This document shows, in pieces, positions 1 through 7,246 of a stretch of DNA of 64,000 bases. A program made the position numbers and the translations under genes. Below the pieces are notes generated by a model. That model made no database searches. It worked only from the letters and a program-made list of their open reading frames with translations, and was not told the DNA's origin. The first letter of the stretch is position 1. Every line of letters starts with the position of its first letter. Source of the stretch: Lachnospiraceae bacterium NC2008 (GTDB taxonomy: Bacteria; Bacillota; Clostridia; Lachnospirales; Lachnospiraceae); contig JHWS01000002.1 of assembly GCA_000687675.1 (NCBI GenBank), forward strand, positions 124,001-188,000, in the 5' to 3' direction.

Positions 1-1
1 A

Positions 2-925
2 ATATTCGTTGATAAATATTCAGTTAAAATTAATGAATATTTTAATTCGAAACTTATCCCAAAGATCCAGAATATGGTTCTTGATTTAACAACTGGAATT
101 TTCTCATTTATCAAGGCAATTTTTAACTTCTTAATTGGTATCTTAATTTCATTTTACTTATTATTTAGCAAGGAAAAATTTGCGGCTCAGGGAAAGAAAA
201 TTTGTTTTGCTTTCTTTAAGAAAGATACAGCCAATGCATTTATTCATAATGTAAGATTTGCTGATAAAACATTTAACGGATTTATCGTAGGTAAAATTGT
301 TGATTCAATTATTATCGGTATAATCTGCTATATCTGTACAATATTCCTTAAAACACCATATCCAATACTTGTTTCAGTAATTATTGGTGTAACTAATGTA
401 ATTCCTTTCTTCGGACCATTTATTGGAGCTATTCCTTGCGGAATCCTTCTTTTATTAGTTGATCCAAAGGCATGCTTATACTTCTTAATTATGGTATTTT
501 TACTCCAGCAGTTCGATGGAAATATCCTTGGACCAAGAATTCTTGGTTCATCTACAGGTATTACAGGTTTCTGGGTAATCTTTGCAATTACTTTATTTGG
601 GGGTTTATGGGGACCAACTGGTATGATTGTTGGTGTTCCTTTATTCGCTGTAATTTATACTGTAATTTCAGCTATGTTAAAAACTAAGTTAAATGCTAAG
701 GGATTAACTTCTCAGACAGATGCATATACTAATATGAACTTTATTGATAAGGATGATAAATTCGTAACTATTCCTAAGGAAGATATAGTTACAATTACAT
801 CTGCTAAGAATATTAATAATCATCTGGAATATATTAAGACTAATCCTATATCTAAAAAGAATGTTCTTGGCTTTAAAAAGAAGGTTAAGACAGATAAGAA
901 AAATAAAACTAATAAAGAAGACTAA
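2..925 (+). CDS. AI-2E family transporter, 5'-truncated by window edge
   Basis: The reading frame is open from base 2, so the gene begins outside the window and about 307 C-terminal residues are visible; the ATG at 74 is internal. Several hydrophobic segments alternate with short loops, and the GPFIGAIPC, QFDGNILGPRILG and GLWGPTGMIVGVP stretches are characteristic of the AI-2E/PerM-type family of polytopic inner-membrane exporters. The last 70 residues are a hydrophilic Lys-rich cytoplasmic tail. Family members are proposed to export small molecules (AI-2, or Na+/H+ antiport in some); the substrate here cannot be told. A hairpin follows at 993-1026. Confidence 0.88.
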   Translation: MFVDKYSVKINEYFNSKLIPKIQNMVLDLTTGIFSFIKAIFNFLIGILISFYLLFSKEKFAAQGKKICFAFFKKDTANAFIHNVRFADKTFNGFIVGKIVDSIIIGIICYICTIFLKTPYPILVSVIIGVTNVIPFFGPFIGAIPCGILLLLVDPKACLYFLIMVFLLQQFDGNILGPRILGSSTGITGFWVIFAITLFGGLWGPTGMIVGVPLFAVIYTVISAMLKTKLNAKGLTSQTDAYTNMNFIDKDDKFVTIPKEDIVTITSAKNINNHLEYIKTNPISKKNVLGFKKKVKTDKKNKTNKED

Positions 926-992
926 AATCCTTATATAGAGCGGCTTTGCAGCCGATAAAGGGCTCTGATTTATTCTAATAATTAACTATAGC

Positions 993-1026
993 AACTCTTC
1001 GTAAAATCTGCGTTTTGCGAAGAGTT
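993..1026 (+). terminator. Hairpin, possible terminator after the AI-2E transporter gene
   Basis: AACTCTTCG (993-1001) pairs with CGAAGAGTT (1018-1026) and the stem continues inward through AAAA/TTTT. The following CTTTATT is only weakly U-rich, so termination is plausible but not certain. A smaller GC hairpin (CGGCT/AGCCG) lies at 941-954. Confidence 0.5.
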
Positions 1027-1061
1027 CTTTATTGCTATTCTGGCAGTTTTATCATGTAGAT

Positions 1062-1124
1062 TTACATTTTTTTAATCACACCACTTAGAAAAATAATTGC
1101 AATTACTAATAATAGAATACCCAT
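1062..1124 (-). CDS. Small hydrophobic peptide (20 aa)
   Basis: Minus-strand ATG at 1124 is preceded by AGGAG at 8-nt spacing and opens a 20-codon frame, MGILLLVIAIIFLSGVIKKM, closed by TAA. The product is one hydrophobic helix with a basic C-terminus, typical of a single-pass membrane micropeptide. An extended -10 (TGTTATAAT) lies upstream, and the gene sits 94 nt downstream of the yneA-like gene on the same strand. I do not recognise a family. A chance ORF is possible at this size, but the ribosome site and composition argue for translation. Confidence 0.5.
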   Translation of the reverse strand: MGILLLVIAIIFLSGVIKKM

Positions 1125-1218
1125 TATATTCACTCCTAAATTTAAATTATAATCAATTAGTAGTCATTATAACATTTCAATTAACCTGGGTATATAAAGA
1201 ATATTTAATTTAATCATT

Positions 1219-1662
1219 TTAACGTAGTGTTTCAGCATAATAAGGTACAACAAGCATCTGGCCTGCATATAAATCATCGGATTTAAGTTTATTAATTGAT
1301 TTTACTTCTTTAATGTAATCTGTAGTTGATTCTTTATCAGATTTATTCTCTGAAGCTATAGACCATAATGTATCACCAGATTCTACATAAATCTTATGAA
1401 AATACTTATATGAAGCGCCATCCTGGCTCTGAGCGTTAGATTTGTTTGGATATAAGGTAAAAACTATAAAAATAACTGCAATAGCTGTAAAGATAACGTA
1501 GGATGCTCTTCTACTTATACCTCTTCTTAAACCTCTTCTTCTAATCTTACGAATTGTTCTCTTAATTAGTCTTCTAATGGATTGATAAAAGTATAAAAGG
1601 ATAAGGAAGATCAATTCTCCGATTTTTAATGTGTTTTTTACCAAGGCATTTTCTAAAAACAT
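1219..1662 (-). CDS. yneA: YneA-like LysM membrane protein (SOS cell-division suppressor candidate)
   Basis: A 147-residue protein with an Arg-rich stretch at about 30-52, a transmembrane helix at about 53-72 and a C-terminal LysM domain at about 91-142 (GDTLWSIA, INKL, LYAGQMLVVP). This order (short N-terminus, membrane anchor, extracellular LysM) and the divergent position next to lexA match YneA of Bacillus, which delays septation during SOS. GGAGGT lies 8 nt before the ATG. Its TTGACA/TATTAT promoter has one LexA-type box in the spacer and another just after the -10, so damage induction is strongly suggested. It is longer than Bacillus YneA (about 105 aa) because of the extra basic N-terminal region. 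Orthology is inferred from architecture and synteny. Confidence 0.75.
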   Translation of the reverse strand: MFLENALVKNTLKIGELIFLILLYFYQSIRRLIKRTIRKIRRRGLRRGISRRASYVIFTAIAVIFIVFTLYPNKSNAQSQDGASYKYFHKIYVESGDTLWSIASENKSDKESTTDYIKEVKSINKLKSDDLYAGQMLVVPYYAETLR

Positions 1663-1713
1663 CTTACATTACCTCCATATAGCTAATGCTTTTACAGTTT
1701 CCAAACTAACACT

Positions 1714-1725
1714 GAACGTCTGTTC
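1714..1725. promoter_or_regulatory. LexA box (perfect GAAC-N4-GTTC)
   Basis: GAACGTCTGTTC is an exact match to the Firmicutes GAAC-N4-GTTC operator core. It lies just downstream of the yneA -10 hexamer, over the expected start of transcription, where bound LexA would block initiation. Confidence 0.8.
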
Positions 1726-1733
1726 ATGTTCTA

Positions 1734-1762
1734 ATAATAACGAACAAAAATTCGAATGTCAA
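1734..1762 (-). promoter_or_regulatory. yneA promoter
   Basis: Read on the minus strand: TTGACA (1762-1757), 17-nt spacer, TATTAT (1739-1734). The spacer contains the LexA-like box at 1742-1753. Confidence 0.75.
1742..1753. promoter_or_regulatory. LexA-like box within the yneA promoter spacer
   Basis: GAACAAAAATTC matches GAAC-N4-GTTC with one mismatch and lies between the -35 and -10 of the yneA promoter. Confidence 0.55.
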
Positions 1763-1772
1763 TACTAAATTC

Positions 1773-1784
1773 GAACATATTTTC
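1773..1784. promoter_or_regulatory. LexA-like box between yneA and lexA
   Basis: GAACATATTTTC differs by one base from GAACATATGTTC. The surrounding 15-mer TCGAACATATTTTCA recurs exactly upstream of the topoisomerase operon at 26313-26327. Confidence 0.6.
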
Positions 1785-1792
1785 ATTTCTTC

Positions 1793-1804
1793 GAACATTT
1801 ATTC
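1793..1804. promoter_or_regulatory. LexA-like box upstream of the lexA promoter
   Basis: GAACATTTATTC (followed by CG) has one mismatch to GAAC-N4-GTTC and lies 11 nt upstream of the lexA -35, a position suited to autoregulation. Confidence 0.5.
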
Positions 1805-1815
1805 CGAAAATGTGT

Positions 1816-1844
1816 TTGATAAATTGGAAAGTATGTGTTAAAAT
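1816..1844 (+). promoter_or_regulatory. lexA promoter
   Basis: TTGATA (1816-1821), 17-nt spacer, TAAAAT (1839-1844) with an extended TG element. It is followed by the AGGAGG ribosome site of lexA. Confidence 0.65.
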
Positions 1845-1875
1845 AAGAAAAAACAATTATAGGAGGTTTTAATAT

Positions 1876-2493
1876 ATGGCTAAAGGTAAAATTACACCTA
1901 AGCAGCAACAGGTATTAGATTTTATTAAAGACAGTATCGTTAAAAAGGGTTATCCGCCTACTGTTAGAGATATTTGTGTAGCTGTTAATCTTAGCTCTAC
2001 TTCTTCAGTACATGCTCATCTTGCTACACTTGAAAAGAATGGTTATATTAGAAGGGACCCTACAAAGCCTCGTGCTATTGAAATCTTAGATGATTCTTTC
2101 AATGTTATGCGTCAGGAAATGACAAGTATACCTGTTATTGGGACTGTAGCTGCAGGACTTCCTATTTTAGCTCAGCAGAATATTGATGGTTACTTCCCTC
2201 TTCCTGTTGAATATGTTCCTAATGCTGAAACTTTTGTTTTAAAAGTAAAAGGGGAAAGCATGATCAACGTTGGAATTTACGACGGAGATTCAATATTTGT
2301 AGAATGTTGTAATACTGCTCGCAATGGGGATATTGTAGTAGCTTTAATAGATGACAGCGCTACTGTTAAGACATTTTATAAAGAGAACGGTCACGTTAGA
2401 CTCCAGCCTGAGAATGACTCTATGGAGCCTATTATCGTACCAGATTGTCAGATACTTGGTAAAGTATTTGGTGTATTTAGATTATGTAGATAA
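1876..2493 (+). CDS. lexA: LexA repressor
   Basis: The 205-residue transcriptional repressor of the SOS regulon. Residues 1-70 form the winged-helix DNA-binding domain (PTVRDIC, SSTSSVHAHL). The C-terminal S24 peptidase domain has the self-cleavage bond Ala93-Gly94 in VAAGLP, catalytic Ser128 in GESMI and Lys165 in ATVKTF. Length and motif spacing are typical. AGGAGG precedes the ATG. The gene is divergent from the yneA-like gene with four LexA-type boxes between them, as in Bacillus, implying autoregulation. A strong hairpin at 2518-2550 ends the transcript. Confidence 0.97.
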   Translation: MAKGKITPKQQQVLDFIKDSIVKKGYPPTVRDICVAVNLSSTSSVHAHLATLEKNGYIRRDPTKPRAIEILDDSFNVMRQEMTSIPVIGTVAAGLPILAQQNIDGYFPLPVEYVPNAETFVLKVKGESMINVGIYDGDSIFVECCNTARNGDIVVALIDDSATVKTFYKENGHVRLQPENDSMEPIIVPDCQILGKVFGVFRLCR

Positions 2494-2517
2494 TGATTTA
2501 TATGAATACTGTAAAAT

Positions 2518-2550
2518 AAAAACCAGGCTTTAAAAACCTGGTTTTTATTA
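2518..2550. terminator. Bidirectional terminator between lexA and rsfS
   Basis: AAAAACCAGG (2518-2527) pairs with CCTGGTTTTT (2537-2546). There are T-runs on both strands, so it can end lexA (plus) and the rsfS transcript (minus). Confidence 0.85.
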
Positions 2551-2572
2551 TGAAATCAATGTGTGATTATAA

Positions 2573-2911
2573 TTAAAGAGTAACCTGTTTACCATCTCTC
2601 CAGATGTTATCAAGGTTATAGAAGCCTCTGCTTTCTTTATCAAAGATATGAACAACTATATCCTTGTAATCCATAAGAATCCAGTTACCCTTTTGATAAC
2701 CTTCGATTTGAGATGGAACTAAAGAAAGTTTCTTTAACTGCTCTTCTACGTTATCTGCTATGGCGTGAACCTGGTTAATATTATCTCCGCCACATATTAC
2801 AAAATAATCTGCAAGGCTGGATATTTGGCTTATGTCTATGAGCTTGATATCCATGCCTTTTTTATCGTCTATAGCATTATAAATTTTAGTTAATACTTCT
2901 TTTATTTCCAT
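2573..2911 (-). CDS. rsfS: Ribosome silencing factor RsfS
   Basis: A 112-residue protein of the RsfS/Iojap family, which binds ribosomal protein L14 and blocks subunit joining when nutrients are scarce. Family features seen: the SLADYFVICGG core, the middle VEEQL region and the YKDIVVHIFDKESRGFYNL segment near the C-terminus. It is last in the nadD-yqeK-rsfS order that is conserved in Firmicutes and lies 16 nt after yqeK. Confidence 0.95.
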   Translation of the reverse strand: MEIKEVLTKIYNAIDDKKGMDIKLIDISQISSLADYFVICGGDNINQVHAIADNVEEQLKKLSLVPSQIEGYQKGNWILMDYKDIVVHIFDKESRGFYNLDNIWRDGKQVTL

Positions 2912-2927
2912 TTATTTAAACCCTAAT

Positions 2928-3512
2928 TTATTTCCTGTTTTCTATTAATTCTTTGTAGAATTCATAAGCCTTCTGGCTCTTCGAATCTATAATCATTTCC
3001 TTGTTATTAAGATGTTTTAGAGTGTTCTCTAAGATAATATATATTCCCATATCTAAATCATCAAAGATAACTTCTCTAATCTGGTCAAGTCCAAGAATCT
3101 TCTTTCTGTTAGGCTCAATATAATCTGCTGAAAAGATGATTTTTTCCAAAAGATTCATATTAGGCTTACCTGTTGTATGGTACTTAATAGCTGAAAGAAT
3201 CTCTTTATTCTTAACACCATATTTCTCTTTTGCCATAACGCTACCAAGCTTGGCGTGTATAAGAAATGGATTTTGAATCTCGACTTTAGTAAGCTTAACT
3301 CCGTATTTATTACAGAGTTCAAATTTTTTATCGTTATCATAACATTTAGCGCAGTCATGAAGTAATCCTGCAACCAGGGCCTTCTCAGGATCTGCTCCAA
3401 ATCTTAAAGCCATGGCAAATGCTGTATAAGCTACTCCAATAGTATGCTCATATCTTTTAGGCTCTAATACTTTTATTAATGATTTTTTTAACTCTTTTAT
3501 ATCGTAGTTCAT
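2928..3512 (-). CDS. yqeK: HD-domain hydrolase YqeK (probable diadenosine tetraphosphatase)
   Basis: A 194-residue HD-superfamily phosphohydrolase. His23 (YEHT), the His52-Asp53 pair (LLHDCAK), a His in the FLIHAKLGS segment and an Asp in SADYIEP form the expected metal site. YqeK homologues cleave Ap4A symmetrically to two ADP. It starts 1 nt after the nadD stop and is followed by rsfS, the usual Firmicutes order, so translational coupling is likely. The substrate is inferred from the family. Confidence 0.92.
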   Translation of the reverse strand: MNYDIKELKKSLIKVLEPKRYEHTIGVAYTAFAMALRFGADPEKALVAGLLHDCAKCYDNDKKFELCNKYGVKLTKVEIQNPFLIHAKLGSVMAKEKYGVKNKEILSAIKYHTTGKPNMNLLEKIIFSADYIEPNRKKILGLDQIREVIFDDLDMGIYIILENTLKHLNNKEMIIDSKSQKAYEFYKELIENRK

Positions 3513-3513
3513 G

Positions 3514-4128
3514 TTAATATAAGTTTTTCTCTTTGATAAAGGCGTAAACAGTTGGTATTATATACTTTTCAGCTCTATTATCACCTTTTTCAAGCATTTC
3601 TCTTAAAGATGTAGATGAAATATCAAAATCAAAGTCTATAAGCTTTATTTTAGCCTTATATTCTCTTTCTAACCTATTAGCTTCAGCTTCAGTTCCCACA
3701 TTAAAACTTCCATTAATTCTTCGCCTTAAAACTAATAAAGTAGAATCATTTAATATATCCTGATAATTCTTCCATTTATCAATATATAAGAGGGAATCCT
3801 CTCCTATTAAAAAATATATTGTTTTATTAGGATATAAGTCTTTAAAATACTTAATTGTCTCAAAGGTATATGATGGACCTTCTCGTTTAACTTCTACATC
3901 AGATAATATAACCTTAGAATTATCTTTAAAATAAACATCCAGGGCAATCCTGCACATGTCATATCTAATTAATGCGTCTGTAACGCCACGTTTTAAGTAT
4001 GAATCACCAGTTGGAATAACATATAAGGACTGTATATCTATATTTTCTAATATAGTAGAAATCATTTTTAGATGGCCTATATGTATAGGATCAAATGTTC
4101 CACCAAATAAGCATATATTATCGCTCAT
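3514..4128 (-). CDS. nadD: Nicotinate-nucleotide adenylyltransferase
   Basis: A 204-residue enzyme converting nicotinate mononucleotide and ATP to deamido-NAD in NAD synthesis. The N-terminal GTFDPIHIGHL carries the nucleotidyltransferase (T/H)xGH motif, and the SSTSLRE segment near residue 172 is the second ATP-binding motif. GAGGG precedes the ATG. The upstream 140 nt contain a long imperfect hairpin (4161-4232) that would be in the mRNA leader. Confidence 0.95.
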   Translation of the reverse strand: MSDNICLFGGTFDPIHIGHLKMISTILENIDIQSLYVIPTGDSYLKRGVTDALIRYDMCRIALDVYFKDNSKVILSDVEVKREGPSYTFETIKYFKDLYPNKTIYFLIGEDSLLYIDKWKNYQDILNDSTLLVLRRRINGSFNVGTEAEANRLEREYKAKIKLIDFDFDISSTSLREMLEKGDNRAEKYIIPTVYAFIKEKNLY

Positions 4129-4160
4129 ATTAAGCCCTCGTGCTTATACTTTCATACCCA

Positions 4161-4232
4161 GCTTCCTCCCCTAGGTGTATTTTTCGACATTTGCTTGCAA
4201 CAGGAGAAAAATAAATCTAGGAGAAGGGAAGC
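4161..4232 (-). other. Long imperfect inverted repeat in the nadD leader
   Basis: GCTTCC/GGAAGC, CCTAG/CTAGG and TATTTTTC/GAAAAATA pair in nested order over 72 nt. The loop holds a second small palindrome (TTGCTTGCAA). It lies between yhbY and nadD; it could be a leader structure or an mRNA processing site. No known RNA family is recognised. Confidence 0.5.
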
Positions 4233-4268
4233 GTTTCTTAAAAACAAGTTTAGCCTCTAAACATAACG

Positions 4269-4565
4269 CTATCTAGGAAGCTCTATTACCTTATTATCCT
4301 TATTTTCTTTATAAAGGACTATCTTTCTACCAATAACCTGAACTAATGTAGATCTGGTTCTGTCAGCTATACTGTTAGCCATCTCCATAATATCTGCATC
4401 AGAAGACTTAAGAACGTTGATCTTAATAATCTCTCTATTGTTAAATGCTTCTAATACAGCATCTGTAATCTCTGGTGTAAGGTTAGACTTACCAATCTGC
4501 ATAATTGGAGATTCGTTAGCTGCTAAACTTTTTAAATAAGCTCTTTGTTTACTGCTTAAATTCAT
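4269..4565 (-). CDS. yhbY: YhbY-type CRM-domain RNA-binding protein
   Basis: A 98-residue single CRM (YhbY) domain. The start LSSKQRAYLKSLAAN, the MQIGKSNLTPEI loop corresponding to the family GKxG-type motif, and the TLVQVIGRKIVLYK C-terminus fit. Homologues bind pre-50S particles and 16S/23S rRNA during assembly. It directly follows obg on the same transcript and is in turn followed by nadD. Confidence 0.93.
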   Translation of the reverse strand: MNLSSKQRAYLKSLAANESPIMQIGKSNLTPEITDAVLEAFNNREIIKINVLKSSDADIMEMANSIADRTRSTLVQVIGRKIVLYKENKDNKVIELPR

Positions 4566-4576
4566 AATTAATCCTC

Positions 4577-5914
4577 TTACTTATAATATTCAAAAGAAAA
4601 ACCATACATACGAACTGTATCGCCCTCTCCTATACCTAAAGCTTCAAGTTCTTTTAAGATACCATTCTGCTTAAGGAACTTCTGGAAGAATGCGAAACCT
4701 TTTTCTGACTCTAAGTTTGTATAACCAAGCATTTTCTCAATACGAGGTCCTTCTACAACATATTCATCATTTTCATTATCATATGATACATAGAATGGCT
4801 CGTCTGAAGGAGCAAGTTCATTGTCAGGGTCAAATTCGCTTTCAAATACAGTCTCGTTACCTTTTAGTTTAGTTAACTCCTGATATGTATATGAAATAAG
4901 CTCTTTAACTCCTTCGCCAGTAAGAGTACTTATCGGGAATACCTTAATACCCTTTGGCTCAAACTCTGCCTTTATTTTATCTACAGGAGAAACGAATTCT
5001 GGATAAATAAGTTCTCCATCTTCATCAATATCAATTGGCTCAACTTCGGTATTTATAGCATCTATCTTGTTAGCTGCTATAATCTGTGGAAGTGAAGCGA
5101 CTTTATCGCTATATGCTTTAAGCTCTTCATTTATCTTATAGAAGTCTTCGATTGGGTCTCTGCCTTCTACTGAAGCGGCATCTAAGATATGGATAAGTAT
5201 TTTATTTCTTTCAATATGTCTTAAGAACTCATGTCCAAGACCTACCCCCTGTGAAGCGCCTTCAATAAGTCCAGGAATATCTGCAATAACAAATGATGAA
5301 CCCTGGCCTACACTTACAACCCCAAGATTAGGTGATAATGTTGTAAAGTGATAATCTGCTATCTCAGGTCTGGCATTGGAAACTTTTGATAAGAATGTTG
5401 ACTTACCAACACTTGGATAACCAACAAGTCCTACGTCAGCAATGATCTTAAGTTCAAGAATAACTTCTACCTCTTTAGAAGGCTGACCTGGCTGGGCGTA
5501 TTTTGGAGCCTGCATAGTTGATGTAGCATAATGCTGGTTACCGCATCCACCTCTACCACCTGTTAAGACTTTATATTCTTTAACATCACCAGACATATCT
5601 ATAATTACTTTGCCTGTAGATGCTTCTTTAACAATAGTCCCCTTTGGAACTTTAAGTATTATATCCTGGCCGTCTTTACCACGACAGTTACGTTTGCCGC
5701 CTTCTTCACCATTGGTAGCTGCAAATTTATGCTTATGCTTATAATCAACCAAAGTATTCATACCTGGATCAACTACAAAAATAACATCGCCGCCTCTGCC
5801 GCCATCTCCGCCATCTGGACCACCATCTGGAACGTATTTTTCTCTTCTAAATGATACGTGACCATCTCCGCCTTTACCGCTTTTGATCACAATCTTAGCT
5901 CTATCAGCAAACAT
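4577..5914 (-). CDS. obgE: GTPase Obg (CgtA)
   Basis: A 445-residue ribosome-assembly GTPase. Residues 1-158 are the glycine-rich Obg fold (FVDxAKI-type start, GGDGG and GGRGG repeats). The G domain has the GYPSVGKST P-loop, DIPGL for G3 and NKID for G4. A C-terminal OCT domain covers about 365-445. Obg supports 50S maturation, ppGpp response and, in Bacillus, sporulation and stress signalling. It follows rplU-prp-rpmA as usual, but an intrinsic terminator at 5944-5974 separates it from rpmA and should lower its expression. Confidence 0.97.
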   Translation of the reverse strand: MFADRAKIVIKSGKGGDGHVSFRREKYVPDGGPDGGDGGRGGDVIFVVDPGMNTLVDYKHKHKFAATNGEEGGKRNCRGKDGQDIILKVPKGTIVKEASTGKVIIDMSGDVKEYKVLTGGRGGCGNQHYATSTMQAPKYAQPGQPSKEVEVILELKIIADVGLVGYPSVGKSTFLSKVSNARPEIADYHFTTLSPNLGVVSVGQGSSFVIADIPGLIEGASQGVGLGHEFLRHIERNKILIHILDAASVEGRDPIEDFYKINEELKAYSDKVASLPQIIAANKIDAINTEVEPIDIDEDGELIYPEFVSPVDKIKAEFEPKGIKVFPISTLTGEGVKELISYTYQELTKLKGNETVFESEFDPDNELAPSDEPFYVSYDNENDEYVVEGPRIEKMLGYTNLESEKGFAFFQKFLKQNGILKELEALGIGEGDTVRMYGFSFEYYK

Positions 5915-5943
5915 AATAATCTCCGTCTAATACCTATGATTCT

Positions 5944-5974
5944 AAAAAAGCCTGAGACCACAAGGGCCTCAGGC
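5944..5974 (-). terminator. Terminator between rpmA and obg
   Basis: Read on the minus strand, GCCTGAG (5974-5968) pairs with CTCAGGC (5956-5950), with GCC/GGT pairing extending the stem inward, followed by TTTTTT. It separates the ribosomal protein genes from obg. Confidence 0.85.
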
Positions 5975-6010
5975 CAAAGTTTGAAATAATAGCAAACTTA
6001 TAATAATTCG

Positions 6011-6295
6011 TTATTTCTCAACTGGATATACACTAGCCTGCTTCTTATCACGGCCTTTTCTTTCAAACTTAAGAACTCCGTCAACTAAAGCAAATAATGT
6101 ATCATCACCACCACGACCAACGTTCACACCTGGGTGAATCTTTGTTCCGCGCTGTCTGTATAAAATGTTACCAGCCTTAACGAACTGACCATCAGCTCTT
6201 TTTGCTCCAAGTCTTTTTGACTCTGAGTCTCTACCGTTCTTTGTAGAACCAACACCCTTTTTATGAGCAAAAAATTGAAGGTTTAAATTCATCAT
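6011..6295 (-). CDS. rpmA: 50S ribosomal protein L27, Prp-cleaved type
   Basis: A 94-residue L27. The N-terminus [18 protein letters not shown] carries the Firmicutes extension, which the protease Prp removes after the FFA-type motif so that the mature protein starts at HKKG near the peptidyl-transferase centre. AAGGAGG lies upstream; either of the two adjacent ATGs could be used. The gene follows prp and rplU. Confidence 0.97.
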   Translation of the reverse strand: MMNLNLQFFAHKKGVGSTKNGRDSESKRLGAKRADGQFVKAGNILYRQRGTKIHPGVNVGRGGDDTLFALVDGVLKFERKGRDKKQASVYPVEK

Positions 6296-6299
6296 GGTT

Positions 6300-6641
6300 T
6301 TATACCTCCTTAATTACTAAACTAACATACTTCTTACCATATTCTTTAATAACTCCTTTTAAACCAAGAATTAAAGAATCAGCAAATAACGAAGCATCTC
6401 TTACTGAATCTTCACTGTTTCCATCTTTTAGAGACATAAGTATATATCCATTATCAGGATTCTGTGAGAGATTCATGTCACAACCTGCTATTTCTTCTAT
6501 AGAATTAATTGTATTGATTACCAGCATAGAAACTGCGGAACAAACAATGTCTTTTCCATATTCATCGAAACCAGCGTGGCCGTCACATTCTAACTGTTTA
6601 AAAATACCATTTCTGTCTTTTGTAATTGTTACAGAAATCAT
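6300..6641 (-). CDS. prp: Ribosomal-processing cysteine protease Prp
   Basis: A 113-residue YsxB/Prp family protease that trims the N-terminal extension of L27. The catalytic pair is visible as His in [11 protein letters not shown] and Cys in DIVCSAVS. It lies between rplU and rpmA as in other Firmicutes, so protease and substrate are co-expressed. Confidence 0.95.
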   Translation of the reverse strand: MISVTITKDRNGIFKQLECDGHAGFDEYGKDIVCSAVSMLVINTINSIEEIAGCDMNLSQNPDNGYILMSLKDGNSEDSVRDASLFADSLILGLKGVIKEYGKKYVSLVIKEV

Positions 6642-6663
6642 AATACATATCCCTTAAATATAA

Positions 6664-6969
6664 TTAAGCGTTGATCTTGTCAATCTTAACCTGGGTGTAT
6701 GCTTGTCTATGACCATTCTTCTTGTGGTATCCGGTTTTTCTCTTGTACTTGTATACAATAACCTTCTTGCCTCTTCCCTGCTCTACAACTGTTGCAGATA
6801 CGCTAGCCTTAGCTACGTCCTTGCCAACCTTAAGTGAGCCATCAGAAACAGCAACTACCTGGTCAAATGTTACAGTATCACCAGCGTTACCCTCAAGCTT
6901 CTCTACTTTGATAAGATCACCTTCAGATACACGGTACTGCTTTCCACCTGTTGCAATAATTGCGTACAT
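6664..6969 (-). CDS. rplU: 50S ribosomal protein L21
   Basis: A 101-residue L21 that binds 23S rRNA in the early 50[15 protein letters not shown] is the standard start and the [25 protein letters not shown]-type signature occupies about 66-90. It is the first gene of rplU-prp-rpmA(-obg-yhbY), with a consensus promoter about 100 nt upstream and a leader region that probably holds the L21 autoregulatory structure. Confidence 0.98.
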   Translation of the reverse strand: MYAIIATGGKQYRVSEGDLIKVEKLEGNAGDTVTFDQVVAVSDGSLKVGKDVAKASVSATVVEQGRGKKVIVYKYKRKTGYHKKNGHRQAYTQVKIDKINA

Positions 6970-7065
6970 GACGTTTCCTCCTATTACATTTACTCGCTAA
7001 ATTCGGTGCTTTCTATATATAATTGCTTACATATAGGCAGACTTTTACCTCTTTATGCGGCATAC
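6970..7065 (-). promoter_or_regulatory. rplU 5' leader (candidate L21 leader RNA)
   Basis: About 95 nt lie between the predicted transcription start and the rplU ATG, ending in TAGGAGGAAACGTC before the start codon. Firmicutes rplU leaders commonly carry a regulatory RNA (L21 leader). I place this by position only; I did not fold it to a known consensus. Confidence 0.45.
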
Positions 7066-7071
7066 TCTAGC

Positions 7072-7100
7072 ATAATACCATTAGGAAGATATTATGTCAA
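7072..7100 (-). promoter_or_regulatory. rplU promoter
   Basis: Read on the minus strand: TTGACA (7100-7095), 17-nt spacer, TATTAT (7077-7072). Near-consensus housekeeping promoter. Confidence 0.8.
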
Positions 7101-7109
7101 GTTTTATTT

Positions 7110-7195
7110 GGAACAGACGTGATGAAATCGACGTATGTTCCCTGCGCGGCTCCCGTCCGGCTTTAGCCGGTAACATCCCTGCGGGAGCCTGTGCA
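7110..7195. repeat. GC-rich compound inverted repeats upstream of the rplU promoter
   Basis: GGAACAGACGT (7110-7120) pairs with ACGTATGTTCC (7131-7141) with one mismatch. Next to it GGCTCCCG and CGGGAGCC enclose a CCGGC/GCCGG hairpin (about 7149-7190). The G+C content is far above its surroundings. No T-run follows on either strand, so these are not simple terminators. Confidence 0.55.
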
Positions 7196-7228
7196 TAAAA
7201 ATGAGGGGTGAATAAATATTCACCCCTC
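7196..7228 (-). terminator. Terminator of the SHOCT-repeat protein gene
   Basis: GAGGGGTGAAT (7203-7213) and ATTCACCCCTC (7218-7228) form an 11-bp stem with a 4-nt loop. On the minus strand ATTTTTAT follows. Confidence 0.9.
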
Positions 7229-7246
7229 GTCTGTTCATAAAACAAA

